Made by a program: the position numbers and the translations under genes. DNA of 64,000 bases from Rhabditoides inermis. Taxonomy: Eukaryota; Nematoda; Chromadorea; Rhabditida; Rhabditidae. This document shows, piece by piece, positions 34,913 through 45,595 of the stretch. The stretch lies in contig CAWZYM010000146.1 of assembly GCA_963966185.1 (NCBI GenBank), positions 416,001 to 480,000 on the forward strand, given 5' to 3'. The notes below the pieces were generated by a model that was not told the DNA's origin, did not search any database, and saw only the letters and a list, made by a program, of their open reading frames with translations. The first letter of the stretch is position 1. The number at the start of each line of letters is the position of its first letter.

Positions 34913-35163
34913 CTCGCCTGAAATGAGATACAATTATTCGGGGTTGACGTGATTAGAATATATACGCGGCGCGATAATATTTTGGGACAGAAAGACAGTC
35001 AGCAGAGATATGTAAGTTCTGGTCGCGATAAGCGGTCGAGGTGGCTCGGGGAGAGTCTGGCTCTGGACGGTCCGTGGGGAATATAGAATATAGAGAAAAT
35101 AGGTCGTAGGAATGCAGTGTCGGGTGGTGGCTGATCGTCCAACGCCCTGAAATGAACAGCTGA

Positions 35164-38100
35164 TTACTTATTCTGTTTTGCTGCGAGTCTCGTATTGTAG
35201 CCGTGTTTCACTATGCTCTCGTCTGGACGCGTCGGTGGTGGTAGATTGTCCTGGCAGTGTCCCTCCACGTCAACTGGCTCGCTCTCGCCTTGCAGCGCCT
35301 CCTCCTCGGTGGGTAGGGGTGCAGGGGATGAGCCGGCGGGGCCTGTAATTTCGAACACCTTTTTGAGGTGATTAACGTGTACTCGTTTCGGTCTAGAGTG
35401 GGGGCTGGAGATGCTCACGATGGTTGCGTGGGGATGTTCAAATTGTACTACTCTAAACTGCCCTATCCATGGGAGGCAGAGTTTTTTGCTCAGATCTCGT
35501 TTGGGTTGAAAATCGCGGTACCATACCCTGTCACCTGTTCGAATGTCAGATACCTTCAGTTGGGGTTGGTTGAACTGCTTCTCCCTGGCTGCTTCGGCCT
35601 CCTCCGCGTTGGCGGCCGCGGTCTTCCAGGCCGAGTGGATGCACGACGTGAAGGTTTCTTTGAAGACGCCTTCGTCGTTATAGTCTGGAATATGATTCTC
35701 ATTATTGTGTTTGATTATGAGATCGACGTTGAATACCGGGTCTCTACCGTGTATGAGGAAAAAAGGTGTCTCTTTGGTGGAAGTGTGCACTGACGTGTTG
35801 TATGCGAATGTCATTGCCTGCAGGTGCACGTCCCAGTCTAGTTGGTTTTCGCTACTGTATACGCGGATCAGGTGTTGGATGGTGCCTATTGCCCTTTCAC
35901 AAATGCCGTTACCTGTGTGGTGATAAGGAGTGGCCAGATATCGATCGATGCGCAATAAGCGACTAATTTCCTCAATTACATGTCCTACTAGGTATGAGGC
36001 GTTATCGGTTACTAGTGTCCTCATGCACCCGTGTTTCAGGATGAGGTCATTTACTATGGCTCTTGCTACTGTAATCGCTCTATTATCTGGTAGTGCCGTG
36101 GTGACTGCATAACGCGAAAAATGATCTACCATTACTGCTACGTATTGATTTCCGGCTGCGGATAAATGAACAGGACCCATAAGGTCGAAATATACTCTTT
36201 CCATAATCGCGTGGGATTGTACAGTCATCATTTTCTCTCTTGATGCGGCGTTGTCTCGCTTTCTCTGACAGAGCTCGCATGCGCGGCATCTCAAAAACAC
36301 GTCGGAAATCATGTGTGGCCAAAAATAATTGCGGGAGATTTTATCAAGAGTCTTTCGGTGGTTGAAGTGGCCACCGGCAGATGGAGACGCGTGAAAGCCC
36401 TTGAATAGAAGGTCGCGCAAAGAGAGAGGGACAAAGACTGCTTCTTGTCGTTTCGTTCTTGATTTTACATAAATCAGACCATTTTTTGCTATACGCGCTG
36501 ATGCGGCAATAAGCTCGAGGGATTGCGAGTCATTTTCAGTGTAAGACGGGCAGGCGCCGGTCTCGATAAACTCGCGGATGGCGGCGGACTGAGGGTCATT
36601 AATTTGCGCGCGTAAGATGTCAGCTGATCTACCGAATGCGGGTATAGTGGCTAAATTGGGTTGGAGAGGGTCGCCGGGTGAGATAGTAAGACATACTGGG
36701 AATTCGACAATATTGTCCGATTCGGGCGCGTCGTCAACAAAGGTATCTGTCGGTTCGCAACGAGAAAGCGCGTCTGCGACGTGATTAGAGGAGCCCGCTT
36801 GGTATTCGATAGTGATGTCATAAGACATTAGCTCGACCACCCACCTAGACAAATGGTCATGAATTTTGTTGTGTTGCAGAAGAAAAGTCAGGGGTCTGTG
36901 GTCGCATTTTACGGTCGTGTGATTACCATATATGGTCGCGCGGAAAAACCGGAGTGCTTGGACGATAGCAAAAAGCTCGGCGGTGGTGGCAGAATATTTG
37001 CGCTGAGACGGTGAGAGGGATTTGGAAAAGTAGCCTATCGCGGCGAGTTTGGAGGGGTCGTCTACTGATGGTTGGAGGAGGACTGCGCCGATGCCTTTCA
37101 GGCTGGCGTCAGTGTGAAGGATGAATGGTTCATCGCGGGGATACGCTAGGCATGGTTTAGAAGAGAGAATTTTCTTAATTTCCATGAAAGAATTTTCTTG
37201 GGCGGATGTCCACTCGAATTTGACCTTGCCCTTCATTAGATCATAGAGGGGACTCGCGACACCGGCAAAGCTGTTCACGAAAACGCGAAAGAAATTTGCG
37301 GTGCCTATAAACCCTTTAGTGTGTTTTACTGTGCGGGGTCTGGGATAATCTAGAATTGCCTGCACGTTGCGGTCTGAGGGTGAGTAGCTTTTCTCGGACA
37401 CTTCGTGTCCTAAAAAGATAATGCTAGTTCGAGCGATATCTGTCAGTTTCTTAGTCGAAATTTTGAGATTGAATGAGGAGAGGCGCATAAGCACTTTGCG
37501 GATGGTGTCCAGGTGGTCTTCAAAATTAGGGGAGAAACAAATGATATCGTCTAAATAGGCCAGAGAGTTGTTTTCCAGACCCGCTAGTACACGCGCCATA
37601 GTCCTACAAAATATGCTACCTGCGTTTTTTAGACCGAAAGGGAGATAGAGTGCTTTGTATACGCCTGAGTGAGTAATGAATCCGCATTTTTCTTGCGCTT
37701 CCGGGGCGAGTGCTAGTTGCATGTAGCCCATGCTCAGATCAAAACTCGAAAACAACTTGTTACCGGCTACTTTCTGTAAGAGGTCATGGATTCGCGGTAG
37801 AGGGTAATAATCTCGTGGTGTTACGTTGTTTAGTGGTCGGAAATCGAGGCAGACGCGCAGCTCGCCGCTCTTTTTCCGTACTAGAACTACGTTGTGTACC
37901 CAGGGTGTGTCGCTGGGTTCTATGCGGCCCGCGTCTATTAATTTTTGGATATGGGCTTCTAACTCGCGCTGAAATTTCGGTGGGACACGCGGTGGGCGTG
38001 GCCTATACTTGGGGTAGTCTACTGTGGTCCTAAGTTGAATGGGTGCGAAATCACACGATCCGAGATCGAGGTCATTTTTTGAAAACACGTGTTCGAATTC

Positions 38101-41100
38101 CCAAAAAAGGGCATCTAATTGCGCTCGCTGGGTAAGAGAGACCGCCGATCGTTCTAAAGCGGCTTGCCAGAGGCTGATGGTTTCGGGCGCGTTGTCACTG
38201 GACGTGTCGCAGCCGGGGATGTGTTGCTGGTCCGTAGGGGCAGGTGGGTCAGCGGGGACATAAAGTTCTGAGATTTCAGTTCCAGAAAAGGAATGGGAGG
38301 TCCGTTCTATGAACGTGTCCGACGGGGTTTTATCGATGATTAGCGCGTCGCAAATTGTCATATCTTTATAGACTGTAAAAGGTGTTTTGCTGGGATTTAC
38401 GATAAGAATTTTGGGGCGACCATTTTGGTAGAGTGCGGGTGACACGAGCAGACCCGCGTCAGTGAGAGATTTGCGCGCGTTTGTGGACATAAACAGAGCG
38501 TCTACTGGTTGCGATAGACTGGCTTCGATGAATTTCTCGGATTCGCCAGGTATGCATTGATTGGAAGTGGAAATAATCCGGGCTGAGCAAATAGGCTCGG
38601 GAGGGGGCACGGGTAAGTTATCGCAATTTATGGCAAAAATAGGAATGGACTCTTCGTCAAAAACTAGGCGCCGCTGTCGATAATCTATGCGCCACGGGGG
38701 GAGCTTGGTGAGCAGGTCGTTTCCAAGTATAATATTGTACGCGCGAACGCCTTTGCCAGCTGCTACGTCACTCGAGAATTGTACTTTATGTTTGAGCATA
38801 AATGAGCCTATGCGAATAGTCACCTCGGCCGAGCCGGCCATAATTACCTCTGTACCTGATACGCCTGTTGCTTTTTCTATGCGCGGGGGGTCAAAATTAA
38901 ATACGCCCAGTACGGCGGCGAGAGAGGTGTTCGCTATCGTAATCCCGGCGCCTGTGTCTACGAGTGCGAATACATCTACATTATTTATGGTGGCGCGGAC
39001 TTGCGATAGAAAGAAGGATTCGGATTCGATGTTGAGGACAGAGAGACCTGGTTGAGAAGGTGAATTGCGCGATAAGCCATCAGAGCAAGAGGCACGGGAG
39101 TTTGGAGAGAACATGGGATCAGAGAGAGAGGCAGATTGTGATGTAGACGCTTCAGAGACAGCGCGATCAGGTGAGAGAGGCGCAGAGTGTGATGCACGCA
39201 CATCGGAGATAGCGCGGGTATGTGAGAGAGGCGCAGAGTGTGATGCGGACGGGTCAGAGACACGGGAAGGCGAGAGTGGCGCGTTCATTACGGGCAACAC
39301 GACAAGTTCCATCAAATCATCGGAAATCTCGGAAATAATGGGCGACGAGGCAGAGTTATGATTCGACACTGGAGAAATGGCGAGCGGATATGGAGGTGGA
39401 GGTGTGATTGCGCGATAAGCGACAGAGAGAGGATGAGGCGCGCCGTTGATAGAGTGCGAATTGATGTGGGAGACAGATGCTGGAGCGGTGCGGAAGTGCG
39501 AGAGAACGCGAGTAGAAACAGAGTCGAACGGATTAAGATTCATAGCGATATACCAAGATAATAGAGATAAAATGCAGTTAGCGGAGACAATTATGCAACA
39601 TAGAGAGACCCACATATCGAACCATGACAAATGCAACAGCGGAAGCGCGAACCATTTGTGCTCACCGTCCTCTTTGGTGGCGGCTCCGGTGGCGAGCTCG
39701 TGTCCCTCTGGCTCTGCGCTCGTCCAGATTTGCTGCAACACAGGTGGGATTAATTCGGATATGTTGGTAATCATAAGGTTATGGAAAATAGTTAGTGGAA
39801 TCGGTTCGGGTGAGAGGCTGCTGCCGGCGGCGCTAAAAAGTGGGCGGGACTTGATGGCTACAGTACTCCACTCGCCGCTGATTGGGTGGAAGACGGAGGC
39901 GGATTTGTTTATCAGACCTGTAATGACCGGGTTTACCGTGCTGCAATCTACAATTTGGGAAGAGAGGAGAATCGCTTGAGACAGAGGGTCATAAAACGCG
40001 GAAACATTGTGACCATCACGGGTGACTATGGCCGCGGGATGTGCGTGGCACTGTCGTGGTTGAAAAGGGACGAGGTGGGTCTGGCCGGGGGGAATGAGCA
40101 AACAGCTGCGTACTCTGACTACGTGTGCTCCTACAGTATCTGCCACGATATCGGTGCGTCCTGAGAGGGACCGGAGGAGGGCTGTGGGGTCGCTGACTAG
40201 ACTGGCGGAGACAGCCGTGGCGAGTGTGCTGATTCTATCGCAGAGCGCATTGCTAGTATGGCTGAACATTTGATAGATGTTGAGGGATTGATCTACCTCT
40301 ACTGCGAGTATCTGCGCGGCTAATTGGTTAGTGCTGGCATAGGCTGCTTCTGTGCTCCTTGTTTTGCGATTTTTGACTATGATACCGTAACCCTGGTCAG
40401 TGATTGTGAGAGATCTACTGCAATCCGACAATGATCTACTCTCGTTTGTCCAGCTCAAAGCAAATTCCTTGTTATCTGAGATCCACACGGGTGTCATTCT
40501 AGTTCCCGACATGTACTGAACCGGAACGAACTTACAGTGCTCCTCCTTTTCGGGTTCCCATGTGACGGCCGATCCGTCGGGCAGTGAGCAATGACCTGTC
40601 TCGTATGCGCATTCGTCTGCCCCTGGAAATGAGGCGATTGGGTAATCTTCACTCGCGCGCTTGTAAATCTTGCTTTTCATAAGTACACAGTTAGTAGTTG
40701 TAATTGAATAGTCTCGGCAGCAGCCGAAAGGGGCAGAAGGCCAATCGATTATGAGGGGGTGGAAAGTCCCCCACATCTCACTACGCTGTGACATTTCGCC
40801 AGCCGCGCACCGCTTGTGTTTCCACATTAGACGGCATTCTTCTATCGTTACCGCGTGCAAAGTCTCGGACCTTTCAATCGATCGTGCGCCAAAGAAATTG
40901 ATTCGGAAAGTAGCGGTCTGAGAGATAACCTTGCAAACGTACGCGTCCGACTCGTACTGCTTGGTGTTTGGGCGCAGCAGGAGTAGGGACAGCGGTTCCG
41001 CCAGCGCCGACGGGTCCGGCAAGAGGCGACTGCAATCGTAGTTTGTGGGGATGTGGACGAATTCGGCGCCCTGGCTAGGGCAAGAGAGAGCAGACAAAGA

Positions 41101-42768
41101 GTGGGAGGTGGATGTTGCAGTGCCAATAAGGCAGACAAAGATCATGAGAGATGCTACTGTATATGAGAAACCACTGCCTGGAGCGGGGCTGAAGTTTCTA
41201 TCAGCCAATTCAGTGTTACGTGCCAGAAGGGCTTCACATCTTGCCTGAGTTTCCGAGAGCTCTCTCCTCAGGCGGTCTTCTTCAAACGAGCCGGCCGCGG
41301 GCTGAAATGTGTTGTGGTCGAGTGGAGTGGAGGGGATTGGCGCGAGCGAGTTCACCTGTTGGTTCTGGAATTGGGGTTTTCTTACATCGGAATTTATACG
41401 AGGAGAAGGACAAAATTTGGAAATGTGTCCGATACCTTTGCAATTAAAACATGTGACTCCGCTGTTACGCTGGGGGGGACCCTGACTCGGTGCCTGATTG
41501 CGCTGCGCCTTCTCATTGTCAGCTGCGCGCTTGCGGCACTCCGAATATGTATGGTAGCGTCTGCTACAGTAAGAGCATACCGGGACTTGCGAATCGCGAG
41601 AAGGCTGGATTTGCTGTGAACTAGCCGCAGAAGGCGGTTGTGTCGGTTGGTTGCTTGCGGCTGAGGGTCGGAACGCGTTCACCATCACGTCGCTTGCGGG
41701 GTCAAGTATACGGTCAGCCGCGGCCTCTGCCAGCCATGCTTCTACTTCGATGGCTTTGTTAATCGCGGCTTGGAAGGTGGTGGGGCTCGACATGCGCACG
41801 TAGTACTTGATGTCTCTACGCAGACGTGACACAAATTCGGACAGCATTTTGTTCTTGAACTCGTTAGGGGTTGTGGTGGCTCGCACTAGTCTCAGCAGTT
41901 TCTCCGTATAGCTAGTGACTGACTCGCCTACAGATTGTTTATATGCCGATAAGGCCTGCTCCGCTACGGCGCGCTGAGTGGGGGATTCGAAGAATTCGGA
42001 CAAGTGCTTAAAAAGCTCGTCGTAGTTGTTCTTTTTCGAGTCGTCTAGTTCTTCTGCTTTTTCGCGCGCAATTCCATCCAAATTCAAAAGTAGGTACCTG
42101 GCCTTTTGTTCCGACGAGAGAGAAGGCGCCCGAAAGTTCATGACGTCCTCCAGTTTGCGGCGCCACATGGAAAGTTGTTGATGAGGTGCGCCGGTAAACG
42201 GGGCAATCTTCTCCGCAAAGCCATCTAGCGCGTTTATGGAGATCGCTGGAGTCACGGCGGCGACACGAGTCGATACTTCCTGCAAAGAATTGCTAAGTCT
42301 CCTGTTCATAGCGTCTGTTTTGCGGGTGAGGTGGGTGAGGACCTGTCCACTAGTGTTAGACGAGCAGTGCTGCACTGCGTTCAGAGCCGTGACTACTGAG
42401 TCGCGCAGCTGCCTACCGTCTCGCGCGAACAAGGATGCAGTAGCGTCCAGGTCTGTCAGTGTGCCTTTCACCATGTCTATATACCTGGTAGGTTTTGGGA
42501 TTACTACCTGACTTGCGGGGCGCGACGCCTCGGCGTCCTCCTCGCCGGACTCGGATGTCTGCCACGAAGTGGAGCCGAGGCTGGAAATGTCTGACTCATT
42601 ATGACTGGAAGAGGGGCCACCGGCCGGGGTGTTATTGAAAGAGGCAGAAGCCTGGAGGTTGTTTGAAACAGAGGCAGAAGCCAGGGGATGGGTATCAGTA
42701 GTGGCAGAAGCCGTGATGTCACCAGGGGTTGCTGGAGGCAGTTTGGGAGGGTCTCCCGAGTTACTCAT
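35164..42768 (-). CDS. Gag-Env-like-Pol polyprotein of a Ty3/gypsy element (2534 aa)
   Basis: One uninterrupted frame from ATG (42766-42768). Residues 1-500 are Gag, with two CCHC knuckles at 398-411 and 440-453. Residues 537-553 are a hydrophobic, signal-like segment. Residues 554-1050 form a Cys-rich ectodomain with four N-glycosylation sequons (775, 921, 954, 1002) and a basic R-x-x-R site near 801-804. Residues 1052-1075 are a transmembrane segment, followed by a Ser/Pro-rich tail. The aspartic protease DTGA is at 1271-1274 and the RT YLDD at 1738-1741. RNase H acidic residues are near 1887, 1931, 1956 and 1999. The integrase has an H-H-C-C finger (2126-2167) and D2195, D2255, E2291 with 35 residues between the last two. 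The domain order pro-RT-RH-IN identifies Ty3/gypsy. The envelope-like domain between Gag and protease is the unusual feature. All catalytic residues are present. The envelope's viral source is not recognised. Confidence 0.93.
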   Translation of the reverse strand: MSNSGDPPKLPPATPGDITASATTDTHPLASASVSNNLQASASFNNTPAGGPSSSHNESDISSLGSTSWQTSESGEEDAEASRPASQVVIPKPTRYIDMVKGTLTDLDATASLFARDGRQLRDSVVTALNAVQHCSSNTSGQVLTHLTRKTDAMNRRLSNSLQEVSTRVAAVTPAISINALDGFAEKIAPFTGAPHQQLSMWRRKLEDVMNFRAPSLSSEQKARYLLLNLDGIAREKAEELDDSKKNNYDELFKHLSEFFESPTQRAVAEQALSAYKQSVGESVTSYTEKLLRLVRATTTPNEFKNKMLSEFVSRLRRDIKYYVRMSSPTTFQAAINKAIEVEAWLAEAAADRILDPASDVMVNAFRPSAASNQPTQPPSAASSQQIQPSRDSQVPVCSYCSRRYHTYSECRKRAADNEKAQRNQAPSQGPPQRNSGVTCFNCKGIGHISKFCPSPRINSDVRKPQFQNQQVNSLAPIPSTPLDHNTFQPAAGSFEEDRLRRELSETQARCEALLARNTELADRNFSPAPGSGFSYTVASLMIFVCLIGTATSTSHSLSALSCPSQGAEFVHIPTNYDCSRLLPDPSALAEPLSLLLLRPNTKQYESDAYVCKVISQTATFRINFFGARSIERSETLHAVTIEECRLMWKHKRCAAGEMSQRSEMWGTFHPLIIDWPSAPFGCCRDYSITTTNCVLMKSKIYKRASEDYPIASFPGADECAYETGHCSLPDGSAVTWEPEKEEHCKFVPVQYMSGTRMTPVWISDNKEFALSWTNESRSLSDCSRSLTITDQGYGIIVKNRKTRSTEAAYASTNQLAAQILAVEVDQSLNIYQMFSHTSNALCDRISTLATAVSASLVSDPTALLRSLSGRTDIVADTVGAHVVRVRSCLLIPPGQTHLVPFQPRQCHAHPAAIVTRDGHNVSAFYDPLSQAILLSSQIVDCSTVNPVITGLINKSASVFHPISGEWSTVAIKSRPLFSAAGSSLSPEPIPLTIFHNLMITNISELIPPVLQQIWTSAEPEGHELATGAATKEDGEHKWFALPLLHLSWFDMWVSLCCIIVSANCILSLLSWYIAMNLNPFDSVSTRVLSHFRTAPASVSHINSHSINGAPHPLSVAYRAITPPPPYPLAISPVSNHNSASSPIISEISDDLMELVVLPVMNAPLSPSRVSDPSASHSAPLSHTRAISDVRASHSAPLSPDRAVSEASTSQSASLSDPMFSPNSRASCSDGLSRNSPSQPGLSVLNIESESFFLSQVRATINNVDVFALVDTGAGITIANTSLAAVLGVFNFDPPRIEKATGVSGTEVIMAGSAEVTIRIGSFMLKHKVQFSSDVAAGKGVRAYNIILGNDLLTKLPPWRIDYRQRRLVFDEESIPIFAINCDNLPVPPPEPICSARIISTSNQCIPGESEKFIEASLSQPVDALFMSTNARKSLTDAGLLVSPALYQNGRPKILIVNPSKTPFTVYKDMTICDALIIDKTPSDTFIERTSHSFSGTEISELYVPADPPAPTDQQHIPGCDTSSDNAPETISLWQAALERSAVSLTQRAQLDALFWEFEHVFSKNDLDLGSCDFAPIQLRTTVDYPKYRPRPPRVPPKFQRELEAHIQKLIDAGRIEPSDTPWVHNVVLVRKKSGELRVCLDFRPLNNVTPRDYYPLPRIHDLLQKVAGNKLFSSFDLSMGYMQLALAPEAQEKCGFITHSGVYKALYLPFGLKNAGSIFCRTMARVLAGLENNSLAYLDDIICFSPNFEDHLDTIRKVLMRLSSFNLKISTKKLTDIARTSIIFLGHEVSEKSYSPSDRNVQAILDYPRPRTVKHTKGFIGTANFFRVFVNSFAGVASPLYDLMKGKVKFEWTSAQENSFMEIKKILSSKPCLAYPRDEPFILHTDASLKGIGAVLLQPSVDDPSKLAAIGYFSKSLSPSQRKYSATTAELFAIVQALRFFRATIYGNHTTVKCDHRPLTFLLQHNKIHDHLSRWVVELMSYDITIEYQAGSSNHVADALSRCEPTDTFVDDAPESDNIVEFPVCLTISPGDPLQPNLATIPAFGRSADILRAQINDPQSAAIREFIETGACPSYTENDSQSLELIAASARIAKNGLIYVKSRTKRQEAVFVPLSLRDLLFKGFHASPSAGGHFNHRKTLDKISRNYFWPHMISDVFLRCRACELCQRKRDNAASREKMMTVQSHAIMERVYFDLMGPVHLSAAGNQYVAVMVDHFSRYAVTTALPDNRAITVARAIVNDLILKHGCMRTLVTDNASYLVGHVIEEISRLLRIDRYLATPYHHTGNGICERAIGTIQHLIRVYSSENQLDWDVHLQAMTFAYNTSVHTSTKETPFFLIHGRDPVFNVDLIIKHNNENHIPDYNDEGVFKETFTSCIHSAWKTAAANAEEAEAAREKQFNQPQLKVSDIRTGDRVWYRDFQPKRDLSKKLCLPWIGQFRVVQFEHPHATIVSISSPHSRPKRVHVNHLKKVFEITGPAGSSPAPLPTEEEALQGESEPVDVEGHCQDNLPPPTRPDESIVKHGYNTRLAAKQNK

Positions 42769-43734
42769 GGCGGTGCGAGGATACTGTATGTAGCTGAAAC
42801 AGAGATGACGGTGCGAATGCGAGGCTGTGTTGCGAGAAAGGAACGCGTAAGAGACGAAAGCGAGTGGGGGAAGAGAGTGCGGATGGAGAGAGCGCGGTGA
42901 AAAAAAAAGGATAGTGGGGGGAGAACGGATGGGTGTGAGGATACAGCATGTGGTTGAAACAAAAAACGAGGCGCTGCGAGCGAGAGAAATGTGTTGCGAA
43001 AGGGAACGGGCGAAAGCAGAGAGCGTGTGGAGAGGAGAGAGTGCGGAAGGAGAGAGCGTGGTGTAGTGATACAGTATCTGGTGTCGTTTTCGGGCAGATG
43101 TGTAATGGGACTGTGCGGCCCGACGCGGATTAGATCGAGCGAGGACTCAAGGGTCAGAGGGAAGGGTGGCGAAAAGCCGACGCGAGAGTGAATTACCGCG
43201 GACGACAGGTGAAACTTGAAAAGCGGACGTAACAAACAGACAGCGGGCGCGCTATGGAACGGCAGTAGAGTCGCGAAAAGCGGAGATAATTCTGACTACG
43301 GAACTGTAAGAAGTGCTGAAAAAGCAACAGCGGGTTCGCTGCTCGCAACGCTGCACACGCTGCTCAAAAAACCTCGGAGGCAGGGGTCAAACATACTACC
43401 GCGTTCACAGGGGTCACAACATCCTGTCTCTCATGTATGGGGGTCGTTCATCCCATGTCTACTCGAACAGTGGCCAACCACTCCGCTCGGGGAGTGGGTT
43501 TACTACTACGTACTGATGGGGTCGCCATGCCAATACGGGTCAAACTTCAAATGCGGTGCAAAAAGCACTCTTCTCGGAACAAACGCGCAATCTGCCGGTG
43601 GGGTGTGTGAAGAGAGGGTGAAATGCCAACGTTTGCGCGGGAAGCGGTCGCTGGACCAGAGAGACAGAGACCCGGGAGGAGAGAGAGAGGGGTGGAAAGT
43701 CTTATTAAATAACAATAAGATGCTCGCTGCTACC
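42769..43734 (-). other. 5' leader of the gypsy element
   Basis: Untranslated region between the primer-binding site and the gag ATG. It contains a roughly 160-bp imperfect tandem duplication (ATACTGTATGTAGCTGAAAC at 42781 and ATACAGCATGTGGTTGAAAC at 42941, part again at 43068). A 156-codon minus frame without ATG ends at the gag start (ATGA overlap); I do not call it a gene. Confidence 0.6.
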
Positions 43735-43735
43735 A
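43723..43735 (-). promoter_or_regulatory. probable tRNA primer-binding site
   Basis: Right after the 5' LTR the minus strand reads TGGTAGCAGCGAG. TGG pairs with a tRNA CCA end, and the first nine bases fit an initiator-Met-like 3' terminus. The exact tRNA is not determined. Confidence 0.5.
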
Positions 43736-44519
43736 GTAACTCATACCGCCACCTGGTCAAGGTGGGCGGCAGCGGAGTTGAACGTGGCTAGCACCTTGCT
43801 CAACACACACGAGAACACACACGTGATACGGCACGGAAAGGCAATTTTATCTAAGAAAAGAGCAGGTTGCAATAAGCATTATGACGGTTGGCGAGGAGAC
43901 GGCTTGTCGGAGTTCTTATATACTCCTTGAAGACGTGGGCTGGGGAGAGTGCTGGCGGCGGCCGGGAGATCGCCGGCAGGCGATTGTGGCCTGGAATGAC
44001 AACAAATTATCATTTGTCTCGGACATGAAGTGGAGCGATCATGAGGGTGGTGTGGAAAGTGTTGCAATGGGATGTAGGTTGATTGGTCAGTTGGTCTTTG
44101 AGGAATGTGGCCAGAAGCCTCTCTCTTTAACTGTCTGCCTGTACTCTCTCTCTCTCTCAGTGATTCACCCATGATGTGATGCGCGGGTGAGAGAGGGGAG
44201 AATGCGAGGATGCGAGAGATGATAGATCAGAAGCACGTGCCATGCGCGTGTGATGCGCGTGCGAAGCGTGAGGCTGGGCACATGTGATACGCGTGTGATG
44301 TGCGTGTAATGCGCGTGTGCTGCGTGTGCGGTACATGAGCGAGGGCACATGCGATGCGCATGTGTGAGAGATGATCCAATGATGCGCGTGTGAGAGGGAT
44401 GTATCAGAGATGCGCGTGCGAGAGAGACGAGTCATCGAAGCTCGCGTGCGAGACATGATAGCATCAGAGAGTGTTGCTTGAGAGCGTGCTAATTATCCGT
44501 GTGCGCAGCATACGTCACA
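43735..44519 (-). repeat. 5' LTR of intact gypsy element
   Basis: 785 bp. It is followed on the plus strand by the ACAC duplication (44520-44523) and the left-arm-like flank GCAGTGGCGTTTAGTATG. U3 carries a long GCGCGTGTGATGCGCGTGCG-type repeat (44180-44440). R/U5 lies toward 43735. Confidence 0.92.
43914..43922 (-). promoter_or_regulatory. TATA box of the LTR promoter
   Basis: The minus strand reads GTATATAAG, followed by the presumed R region. Identical sequence is in the other LTRs. It is the only TATA-like motif I noticed in the LTR. Confidence 0.5.
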
Positions 44520-44559
44520 ACACGCAGTGGCGTTTAGTATGAAGTGATCTTTTTCACGC

Positions 44560-44640
44560 GCGCCCTTATCCGACCGCGTGGCGCAGTGGCAAGATGAATG
44601 CGTGCTTTCTCGCGATTCCGGTTGGAATCTTAGTTTGCAA
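44560..44640 (+). repeat. tRNA-derived SINE head, right arm
   Basis: Counterpart of 12300-12385: A-box TGGCGCAGTGG, weak B-box, then TTAGTTTGCAACC. Minisatellite units of about 20 bp follow at 44795-44935. Confidence 0.5.
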
Positions 44641-45088
44641 CCTACAGCGAAACATAATCAGCGTGAAATCGTATAAATCAAACCCGTTCGGTGTTTCAAA
44701 AAAAGTCTCGCCTATCCTTGGAGAATTGAAGTACATACATAGGACTGGAGGTGAAAAAGTAAAAAAAGTGGCAAAAGTGTAACGATTTCGCCATTTTTTG
44801 AGATGAATATAATAGATTGAAATGAATATCGATTAATTCAGATGTGAAATGACTGATTGAGATGTGAATCGACTGATTGAGATTTATATCGATTTATTAA
44901 GATGAATGTCGATTGATTGAGATGGATATCAAATCCGTTCACGATACGGCCATCTCGTCGCATTTTTTTCTAAATATTTTATGGCATCTATTCTAGTCGC
45001 GCTATCGGCCTGCGCAATTTCATTCGACCGCGCGATTTGCGCGCTTGGCGGTCTGATTTTAGGGAAATGAGGGTCATTTGCAAGTCAA

Positions 45089-45480
45089 ATGAAACAGATC
45101 GGAGCACCTTCCAAAACTAAGAACTACTACTACGAGACTTGTACAGCCGTACTACTGCCGCTGTCCGTACTTCTTGCGCCAAGGATGCGTCTGCGGTTCG
45201 CTCCTGTTCAACCATGTCATCGACGACGTGATGCGGCGTGTCGTGGAAAAGTTTGGGAGAGGAGTGAAGCTGCGCCTGGCAGGAAAGAATGTCGCCGACC
45301 TCGGCTACGCGAATGGCATCGCTATGGTTGGAGAAGACCCGCTTGCCTGAAGGAAGCTGTCGACCTTCTGAGTCGTTAGATCCTCGCACGATCTGACTCT
45401 CACCCATGAAAAGTCGATGACAATCTCCGAGAAGTGAAGAATAAGTTCACATTTATGAAAACAAGACCGTGCAGACCGAC
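45089..45480 (+). mobile_element. LINE reverse transcriptase fragment (palm), right-arm copy
   Basis: Contains the FLRQGCVCGSLLFN and FGRGVKLRLAGKNVADLGYA readings. The catalytic Y-A-D-D box is Y-A-N-G here, and stops follow after EAVDLLSR. Inactive. Confidence 0.75.
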
Positions 45481-45595
45481 AGCTTCCTCGATTGGCAAGT
45501 TGTAAAGTTCATTCGGTAGGTAGCATCTTTCGAGAATCTTCTTTCTTCTTCGATAAAGAATACGGACTTGATTCGTTTTCGAACGCGTGAGCCAT

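Larger units (their letters stand above)
32246..40072 (+). repeat. 7.9-kb tandem segmental duplication, unit 2
   Basis: Second unit; continues without a break into the rest of the intact element at 40073. A poly-C run (32721-32743) is longer here than in unit 1 (about 24789-24800). Confidence 0.9.

Noticed and set aside
42765..43235. 156-codon leader ORF overlapping gag by ATGA
   Set aside because: No ATG, skewed Ser/Leu/Pro content caused by purine-rich repeats on the other strand.
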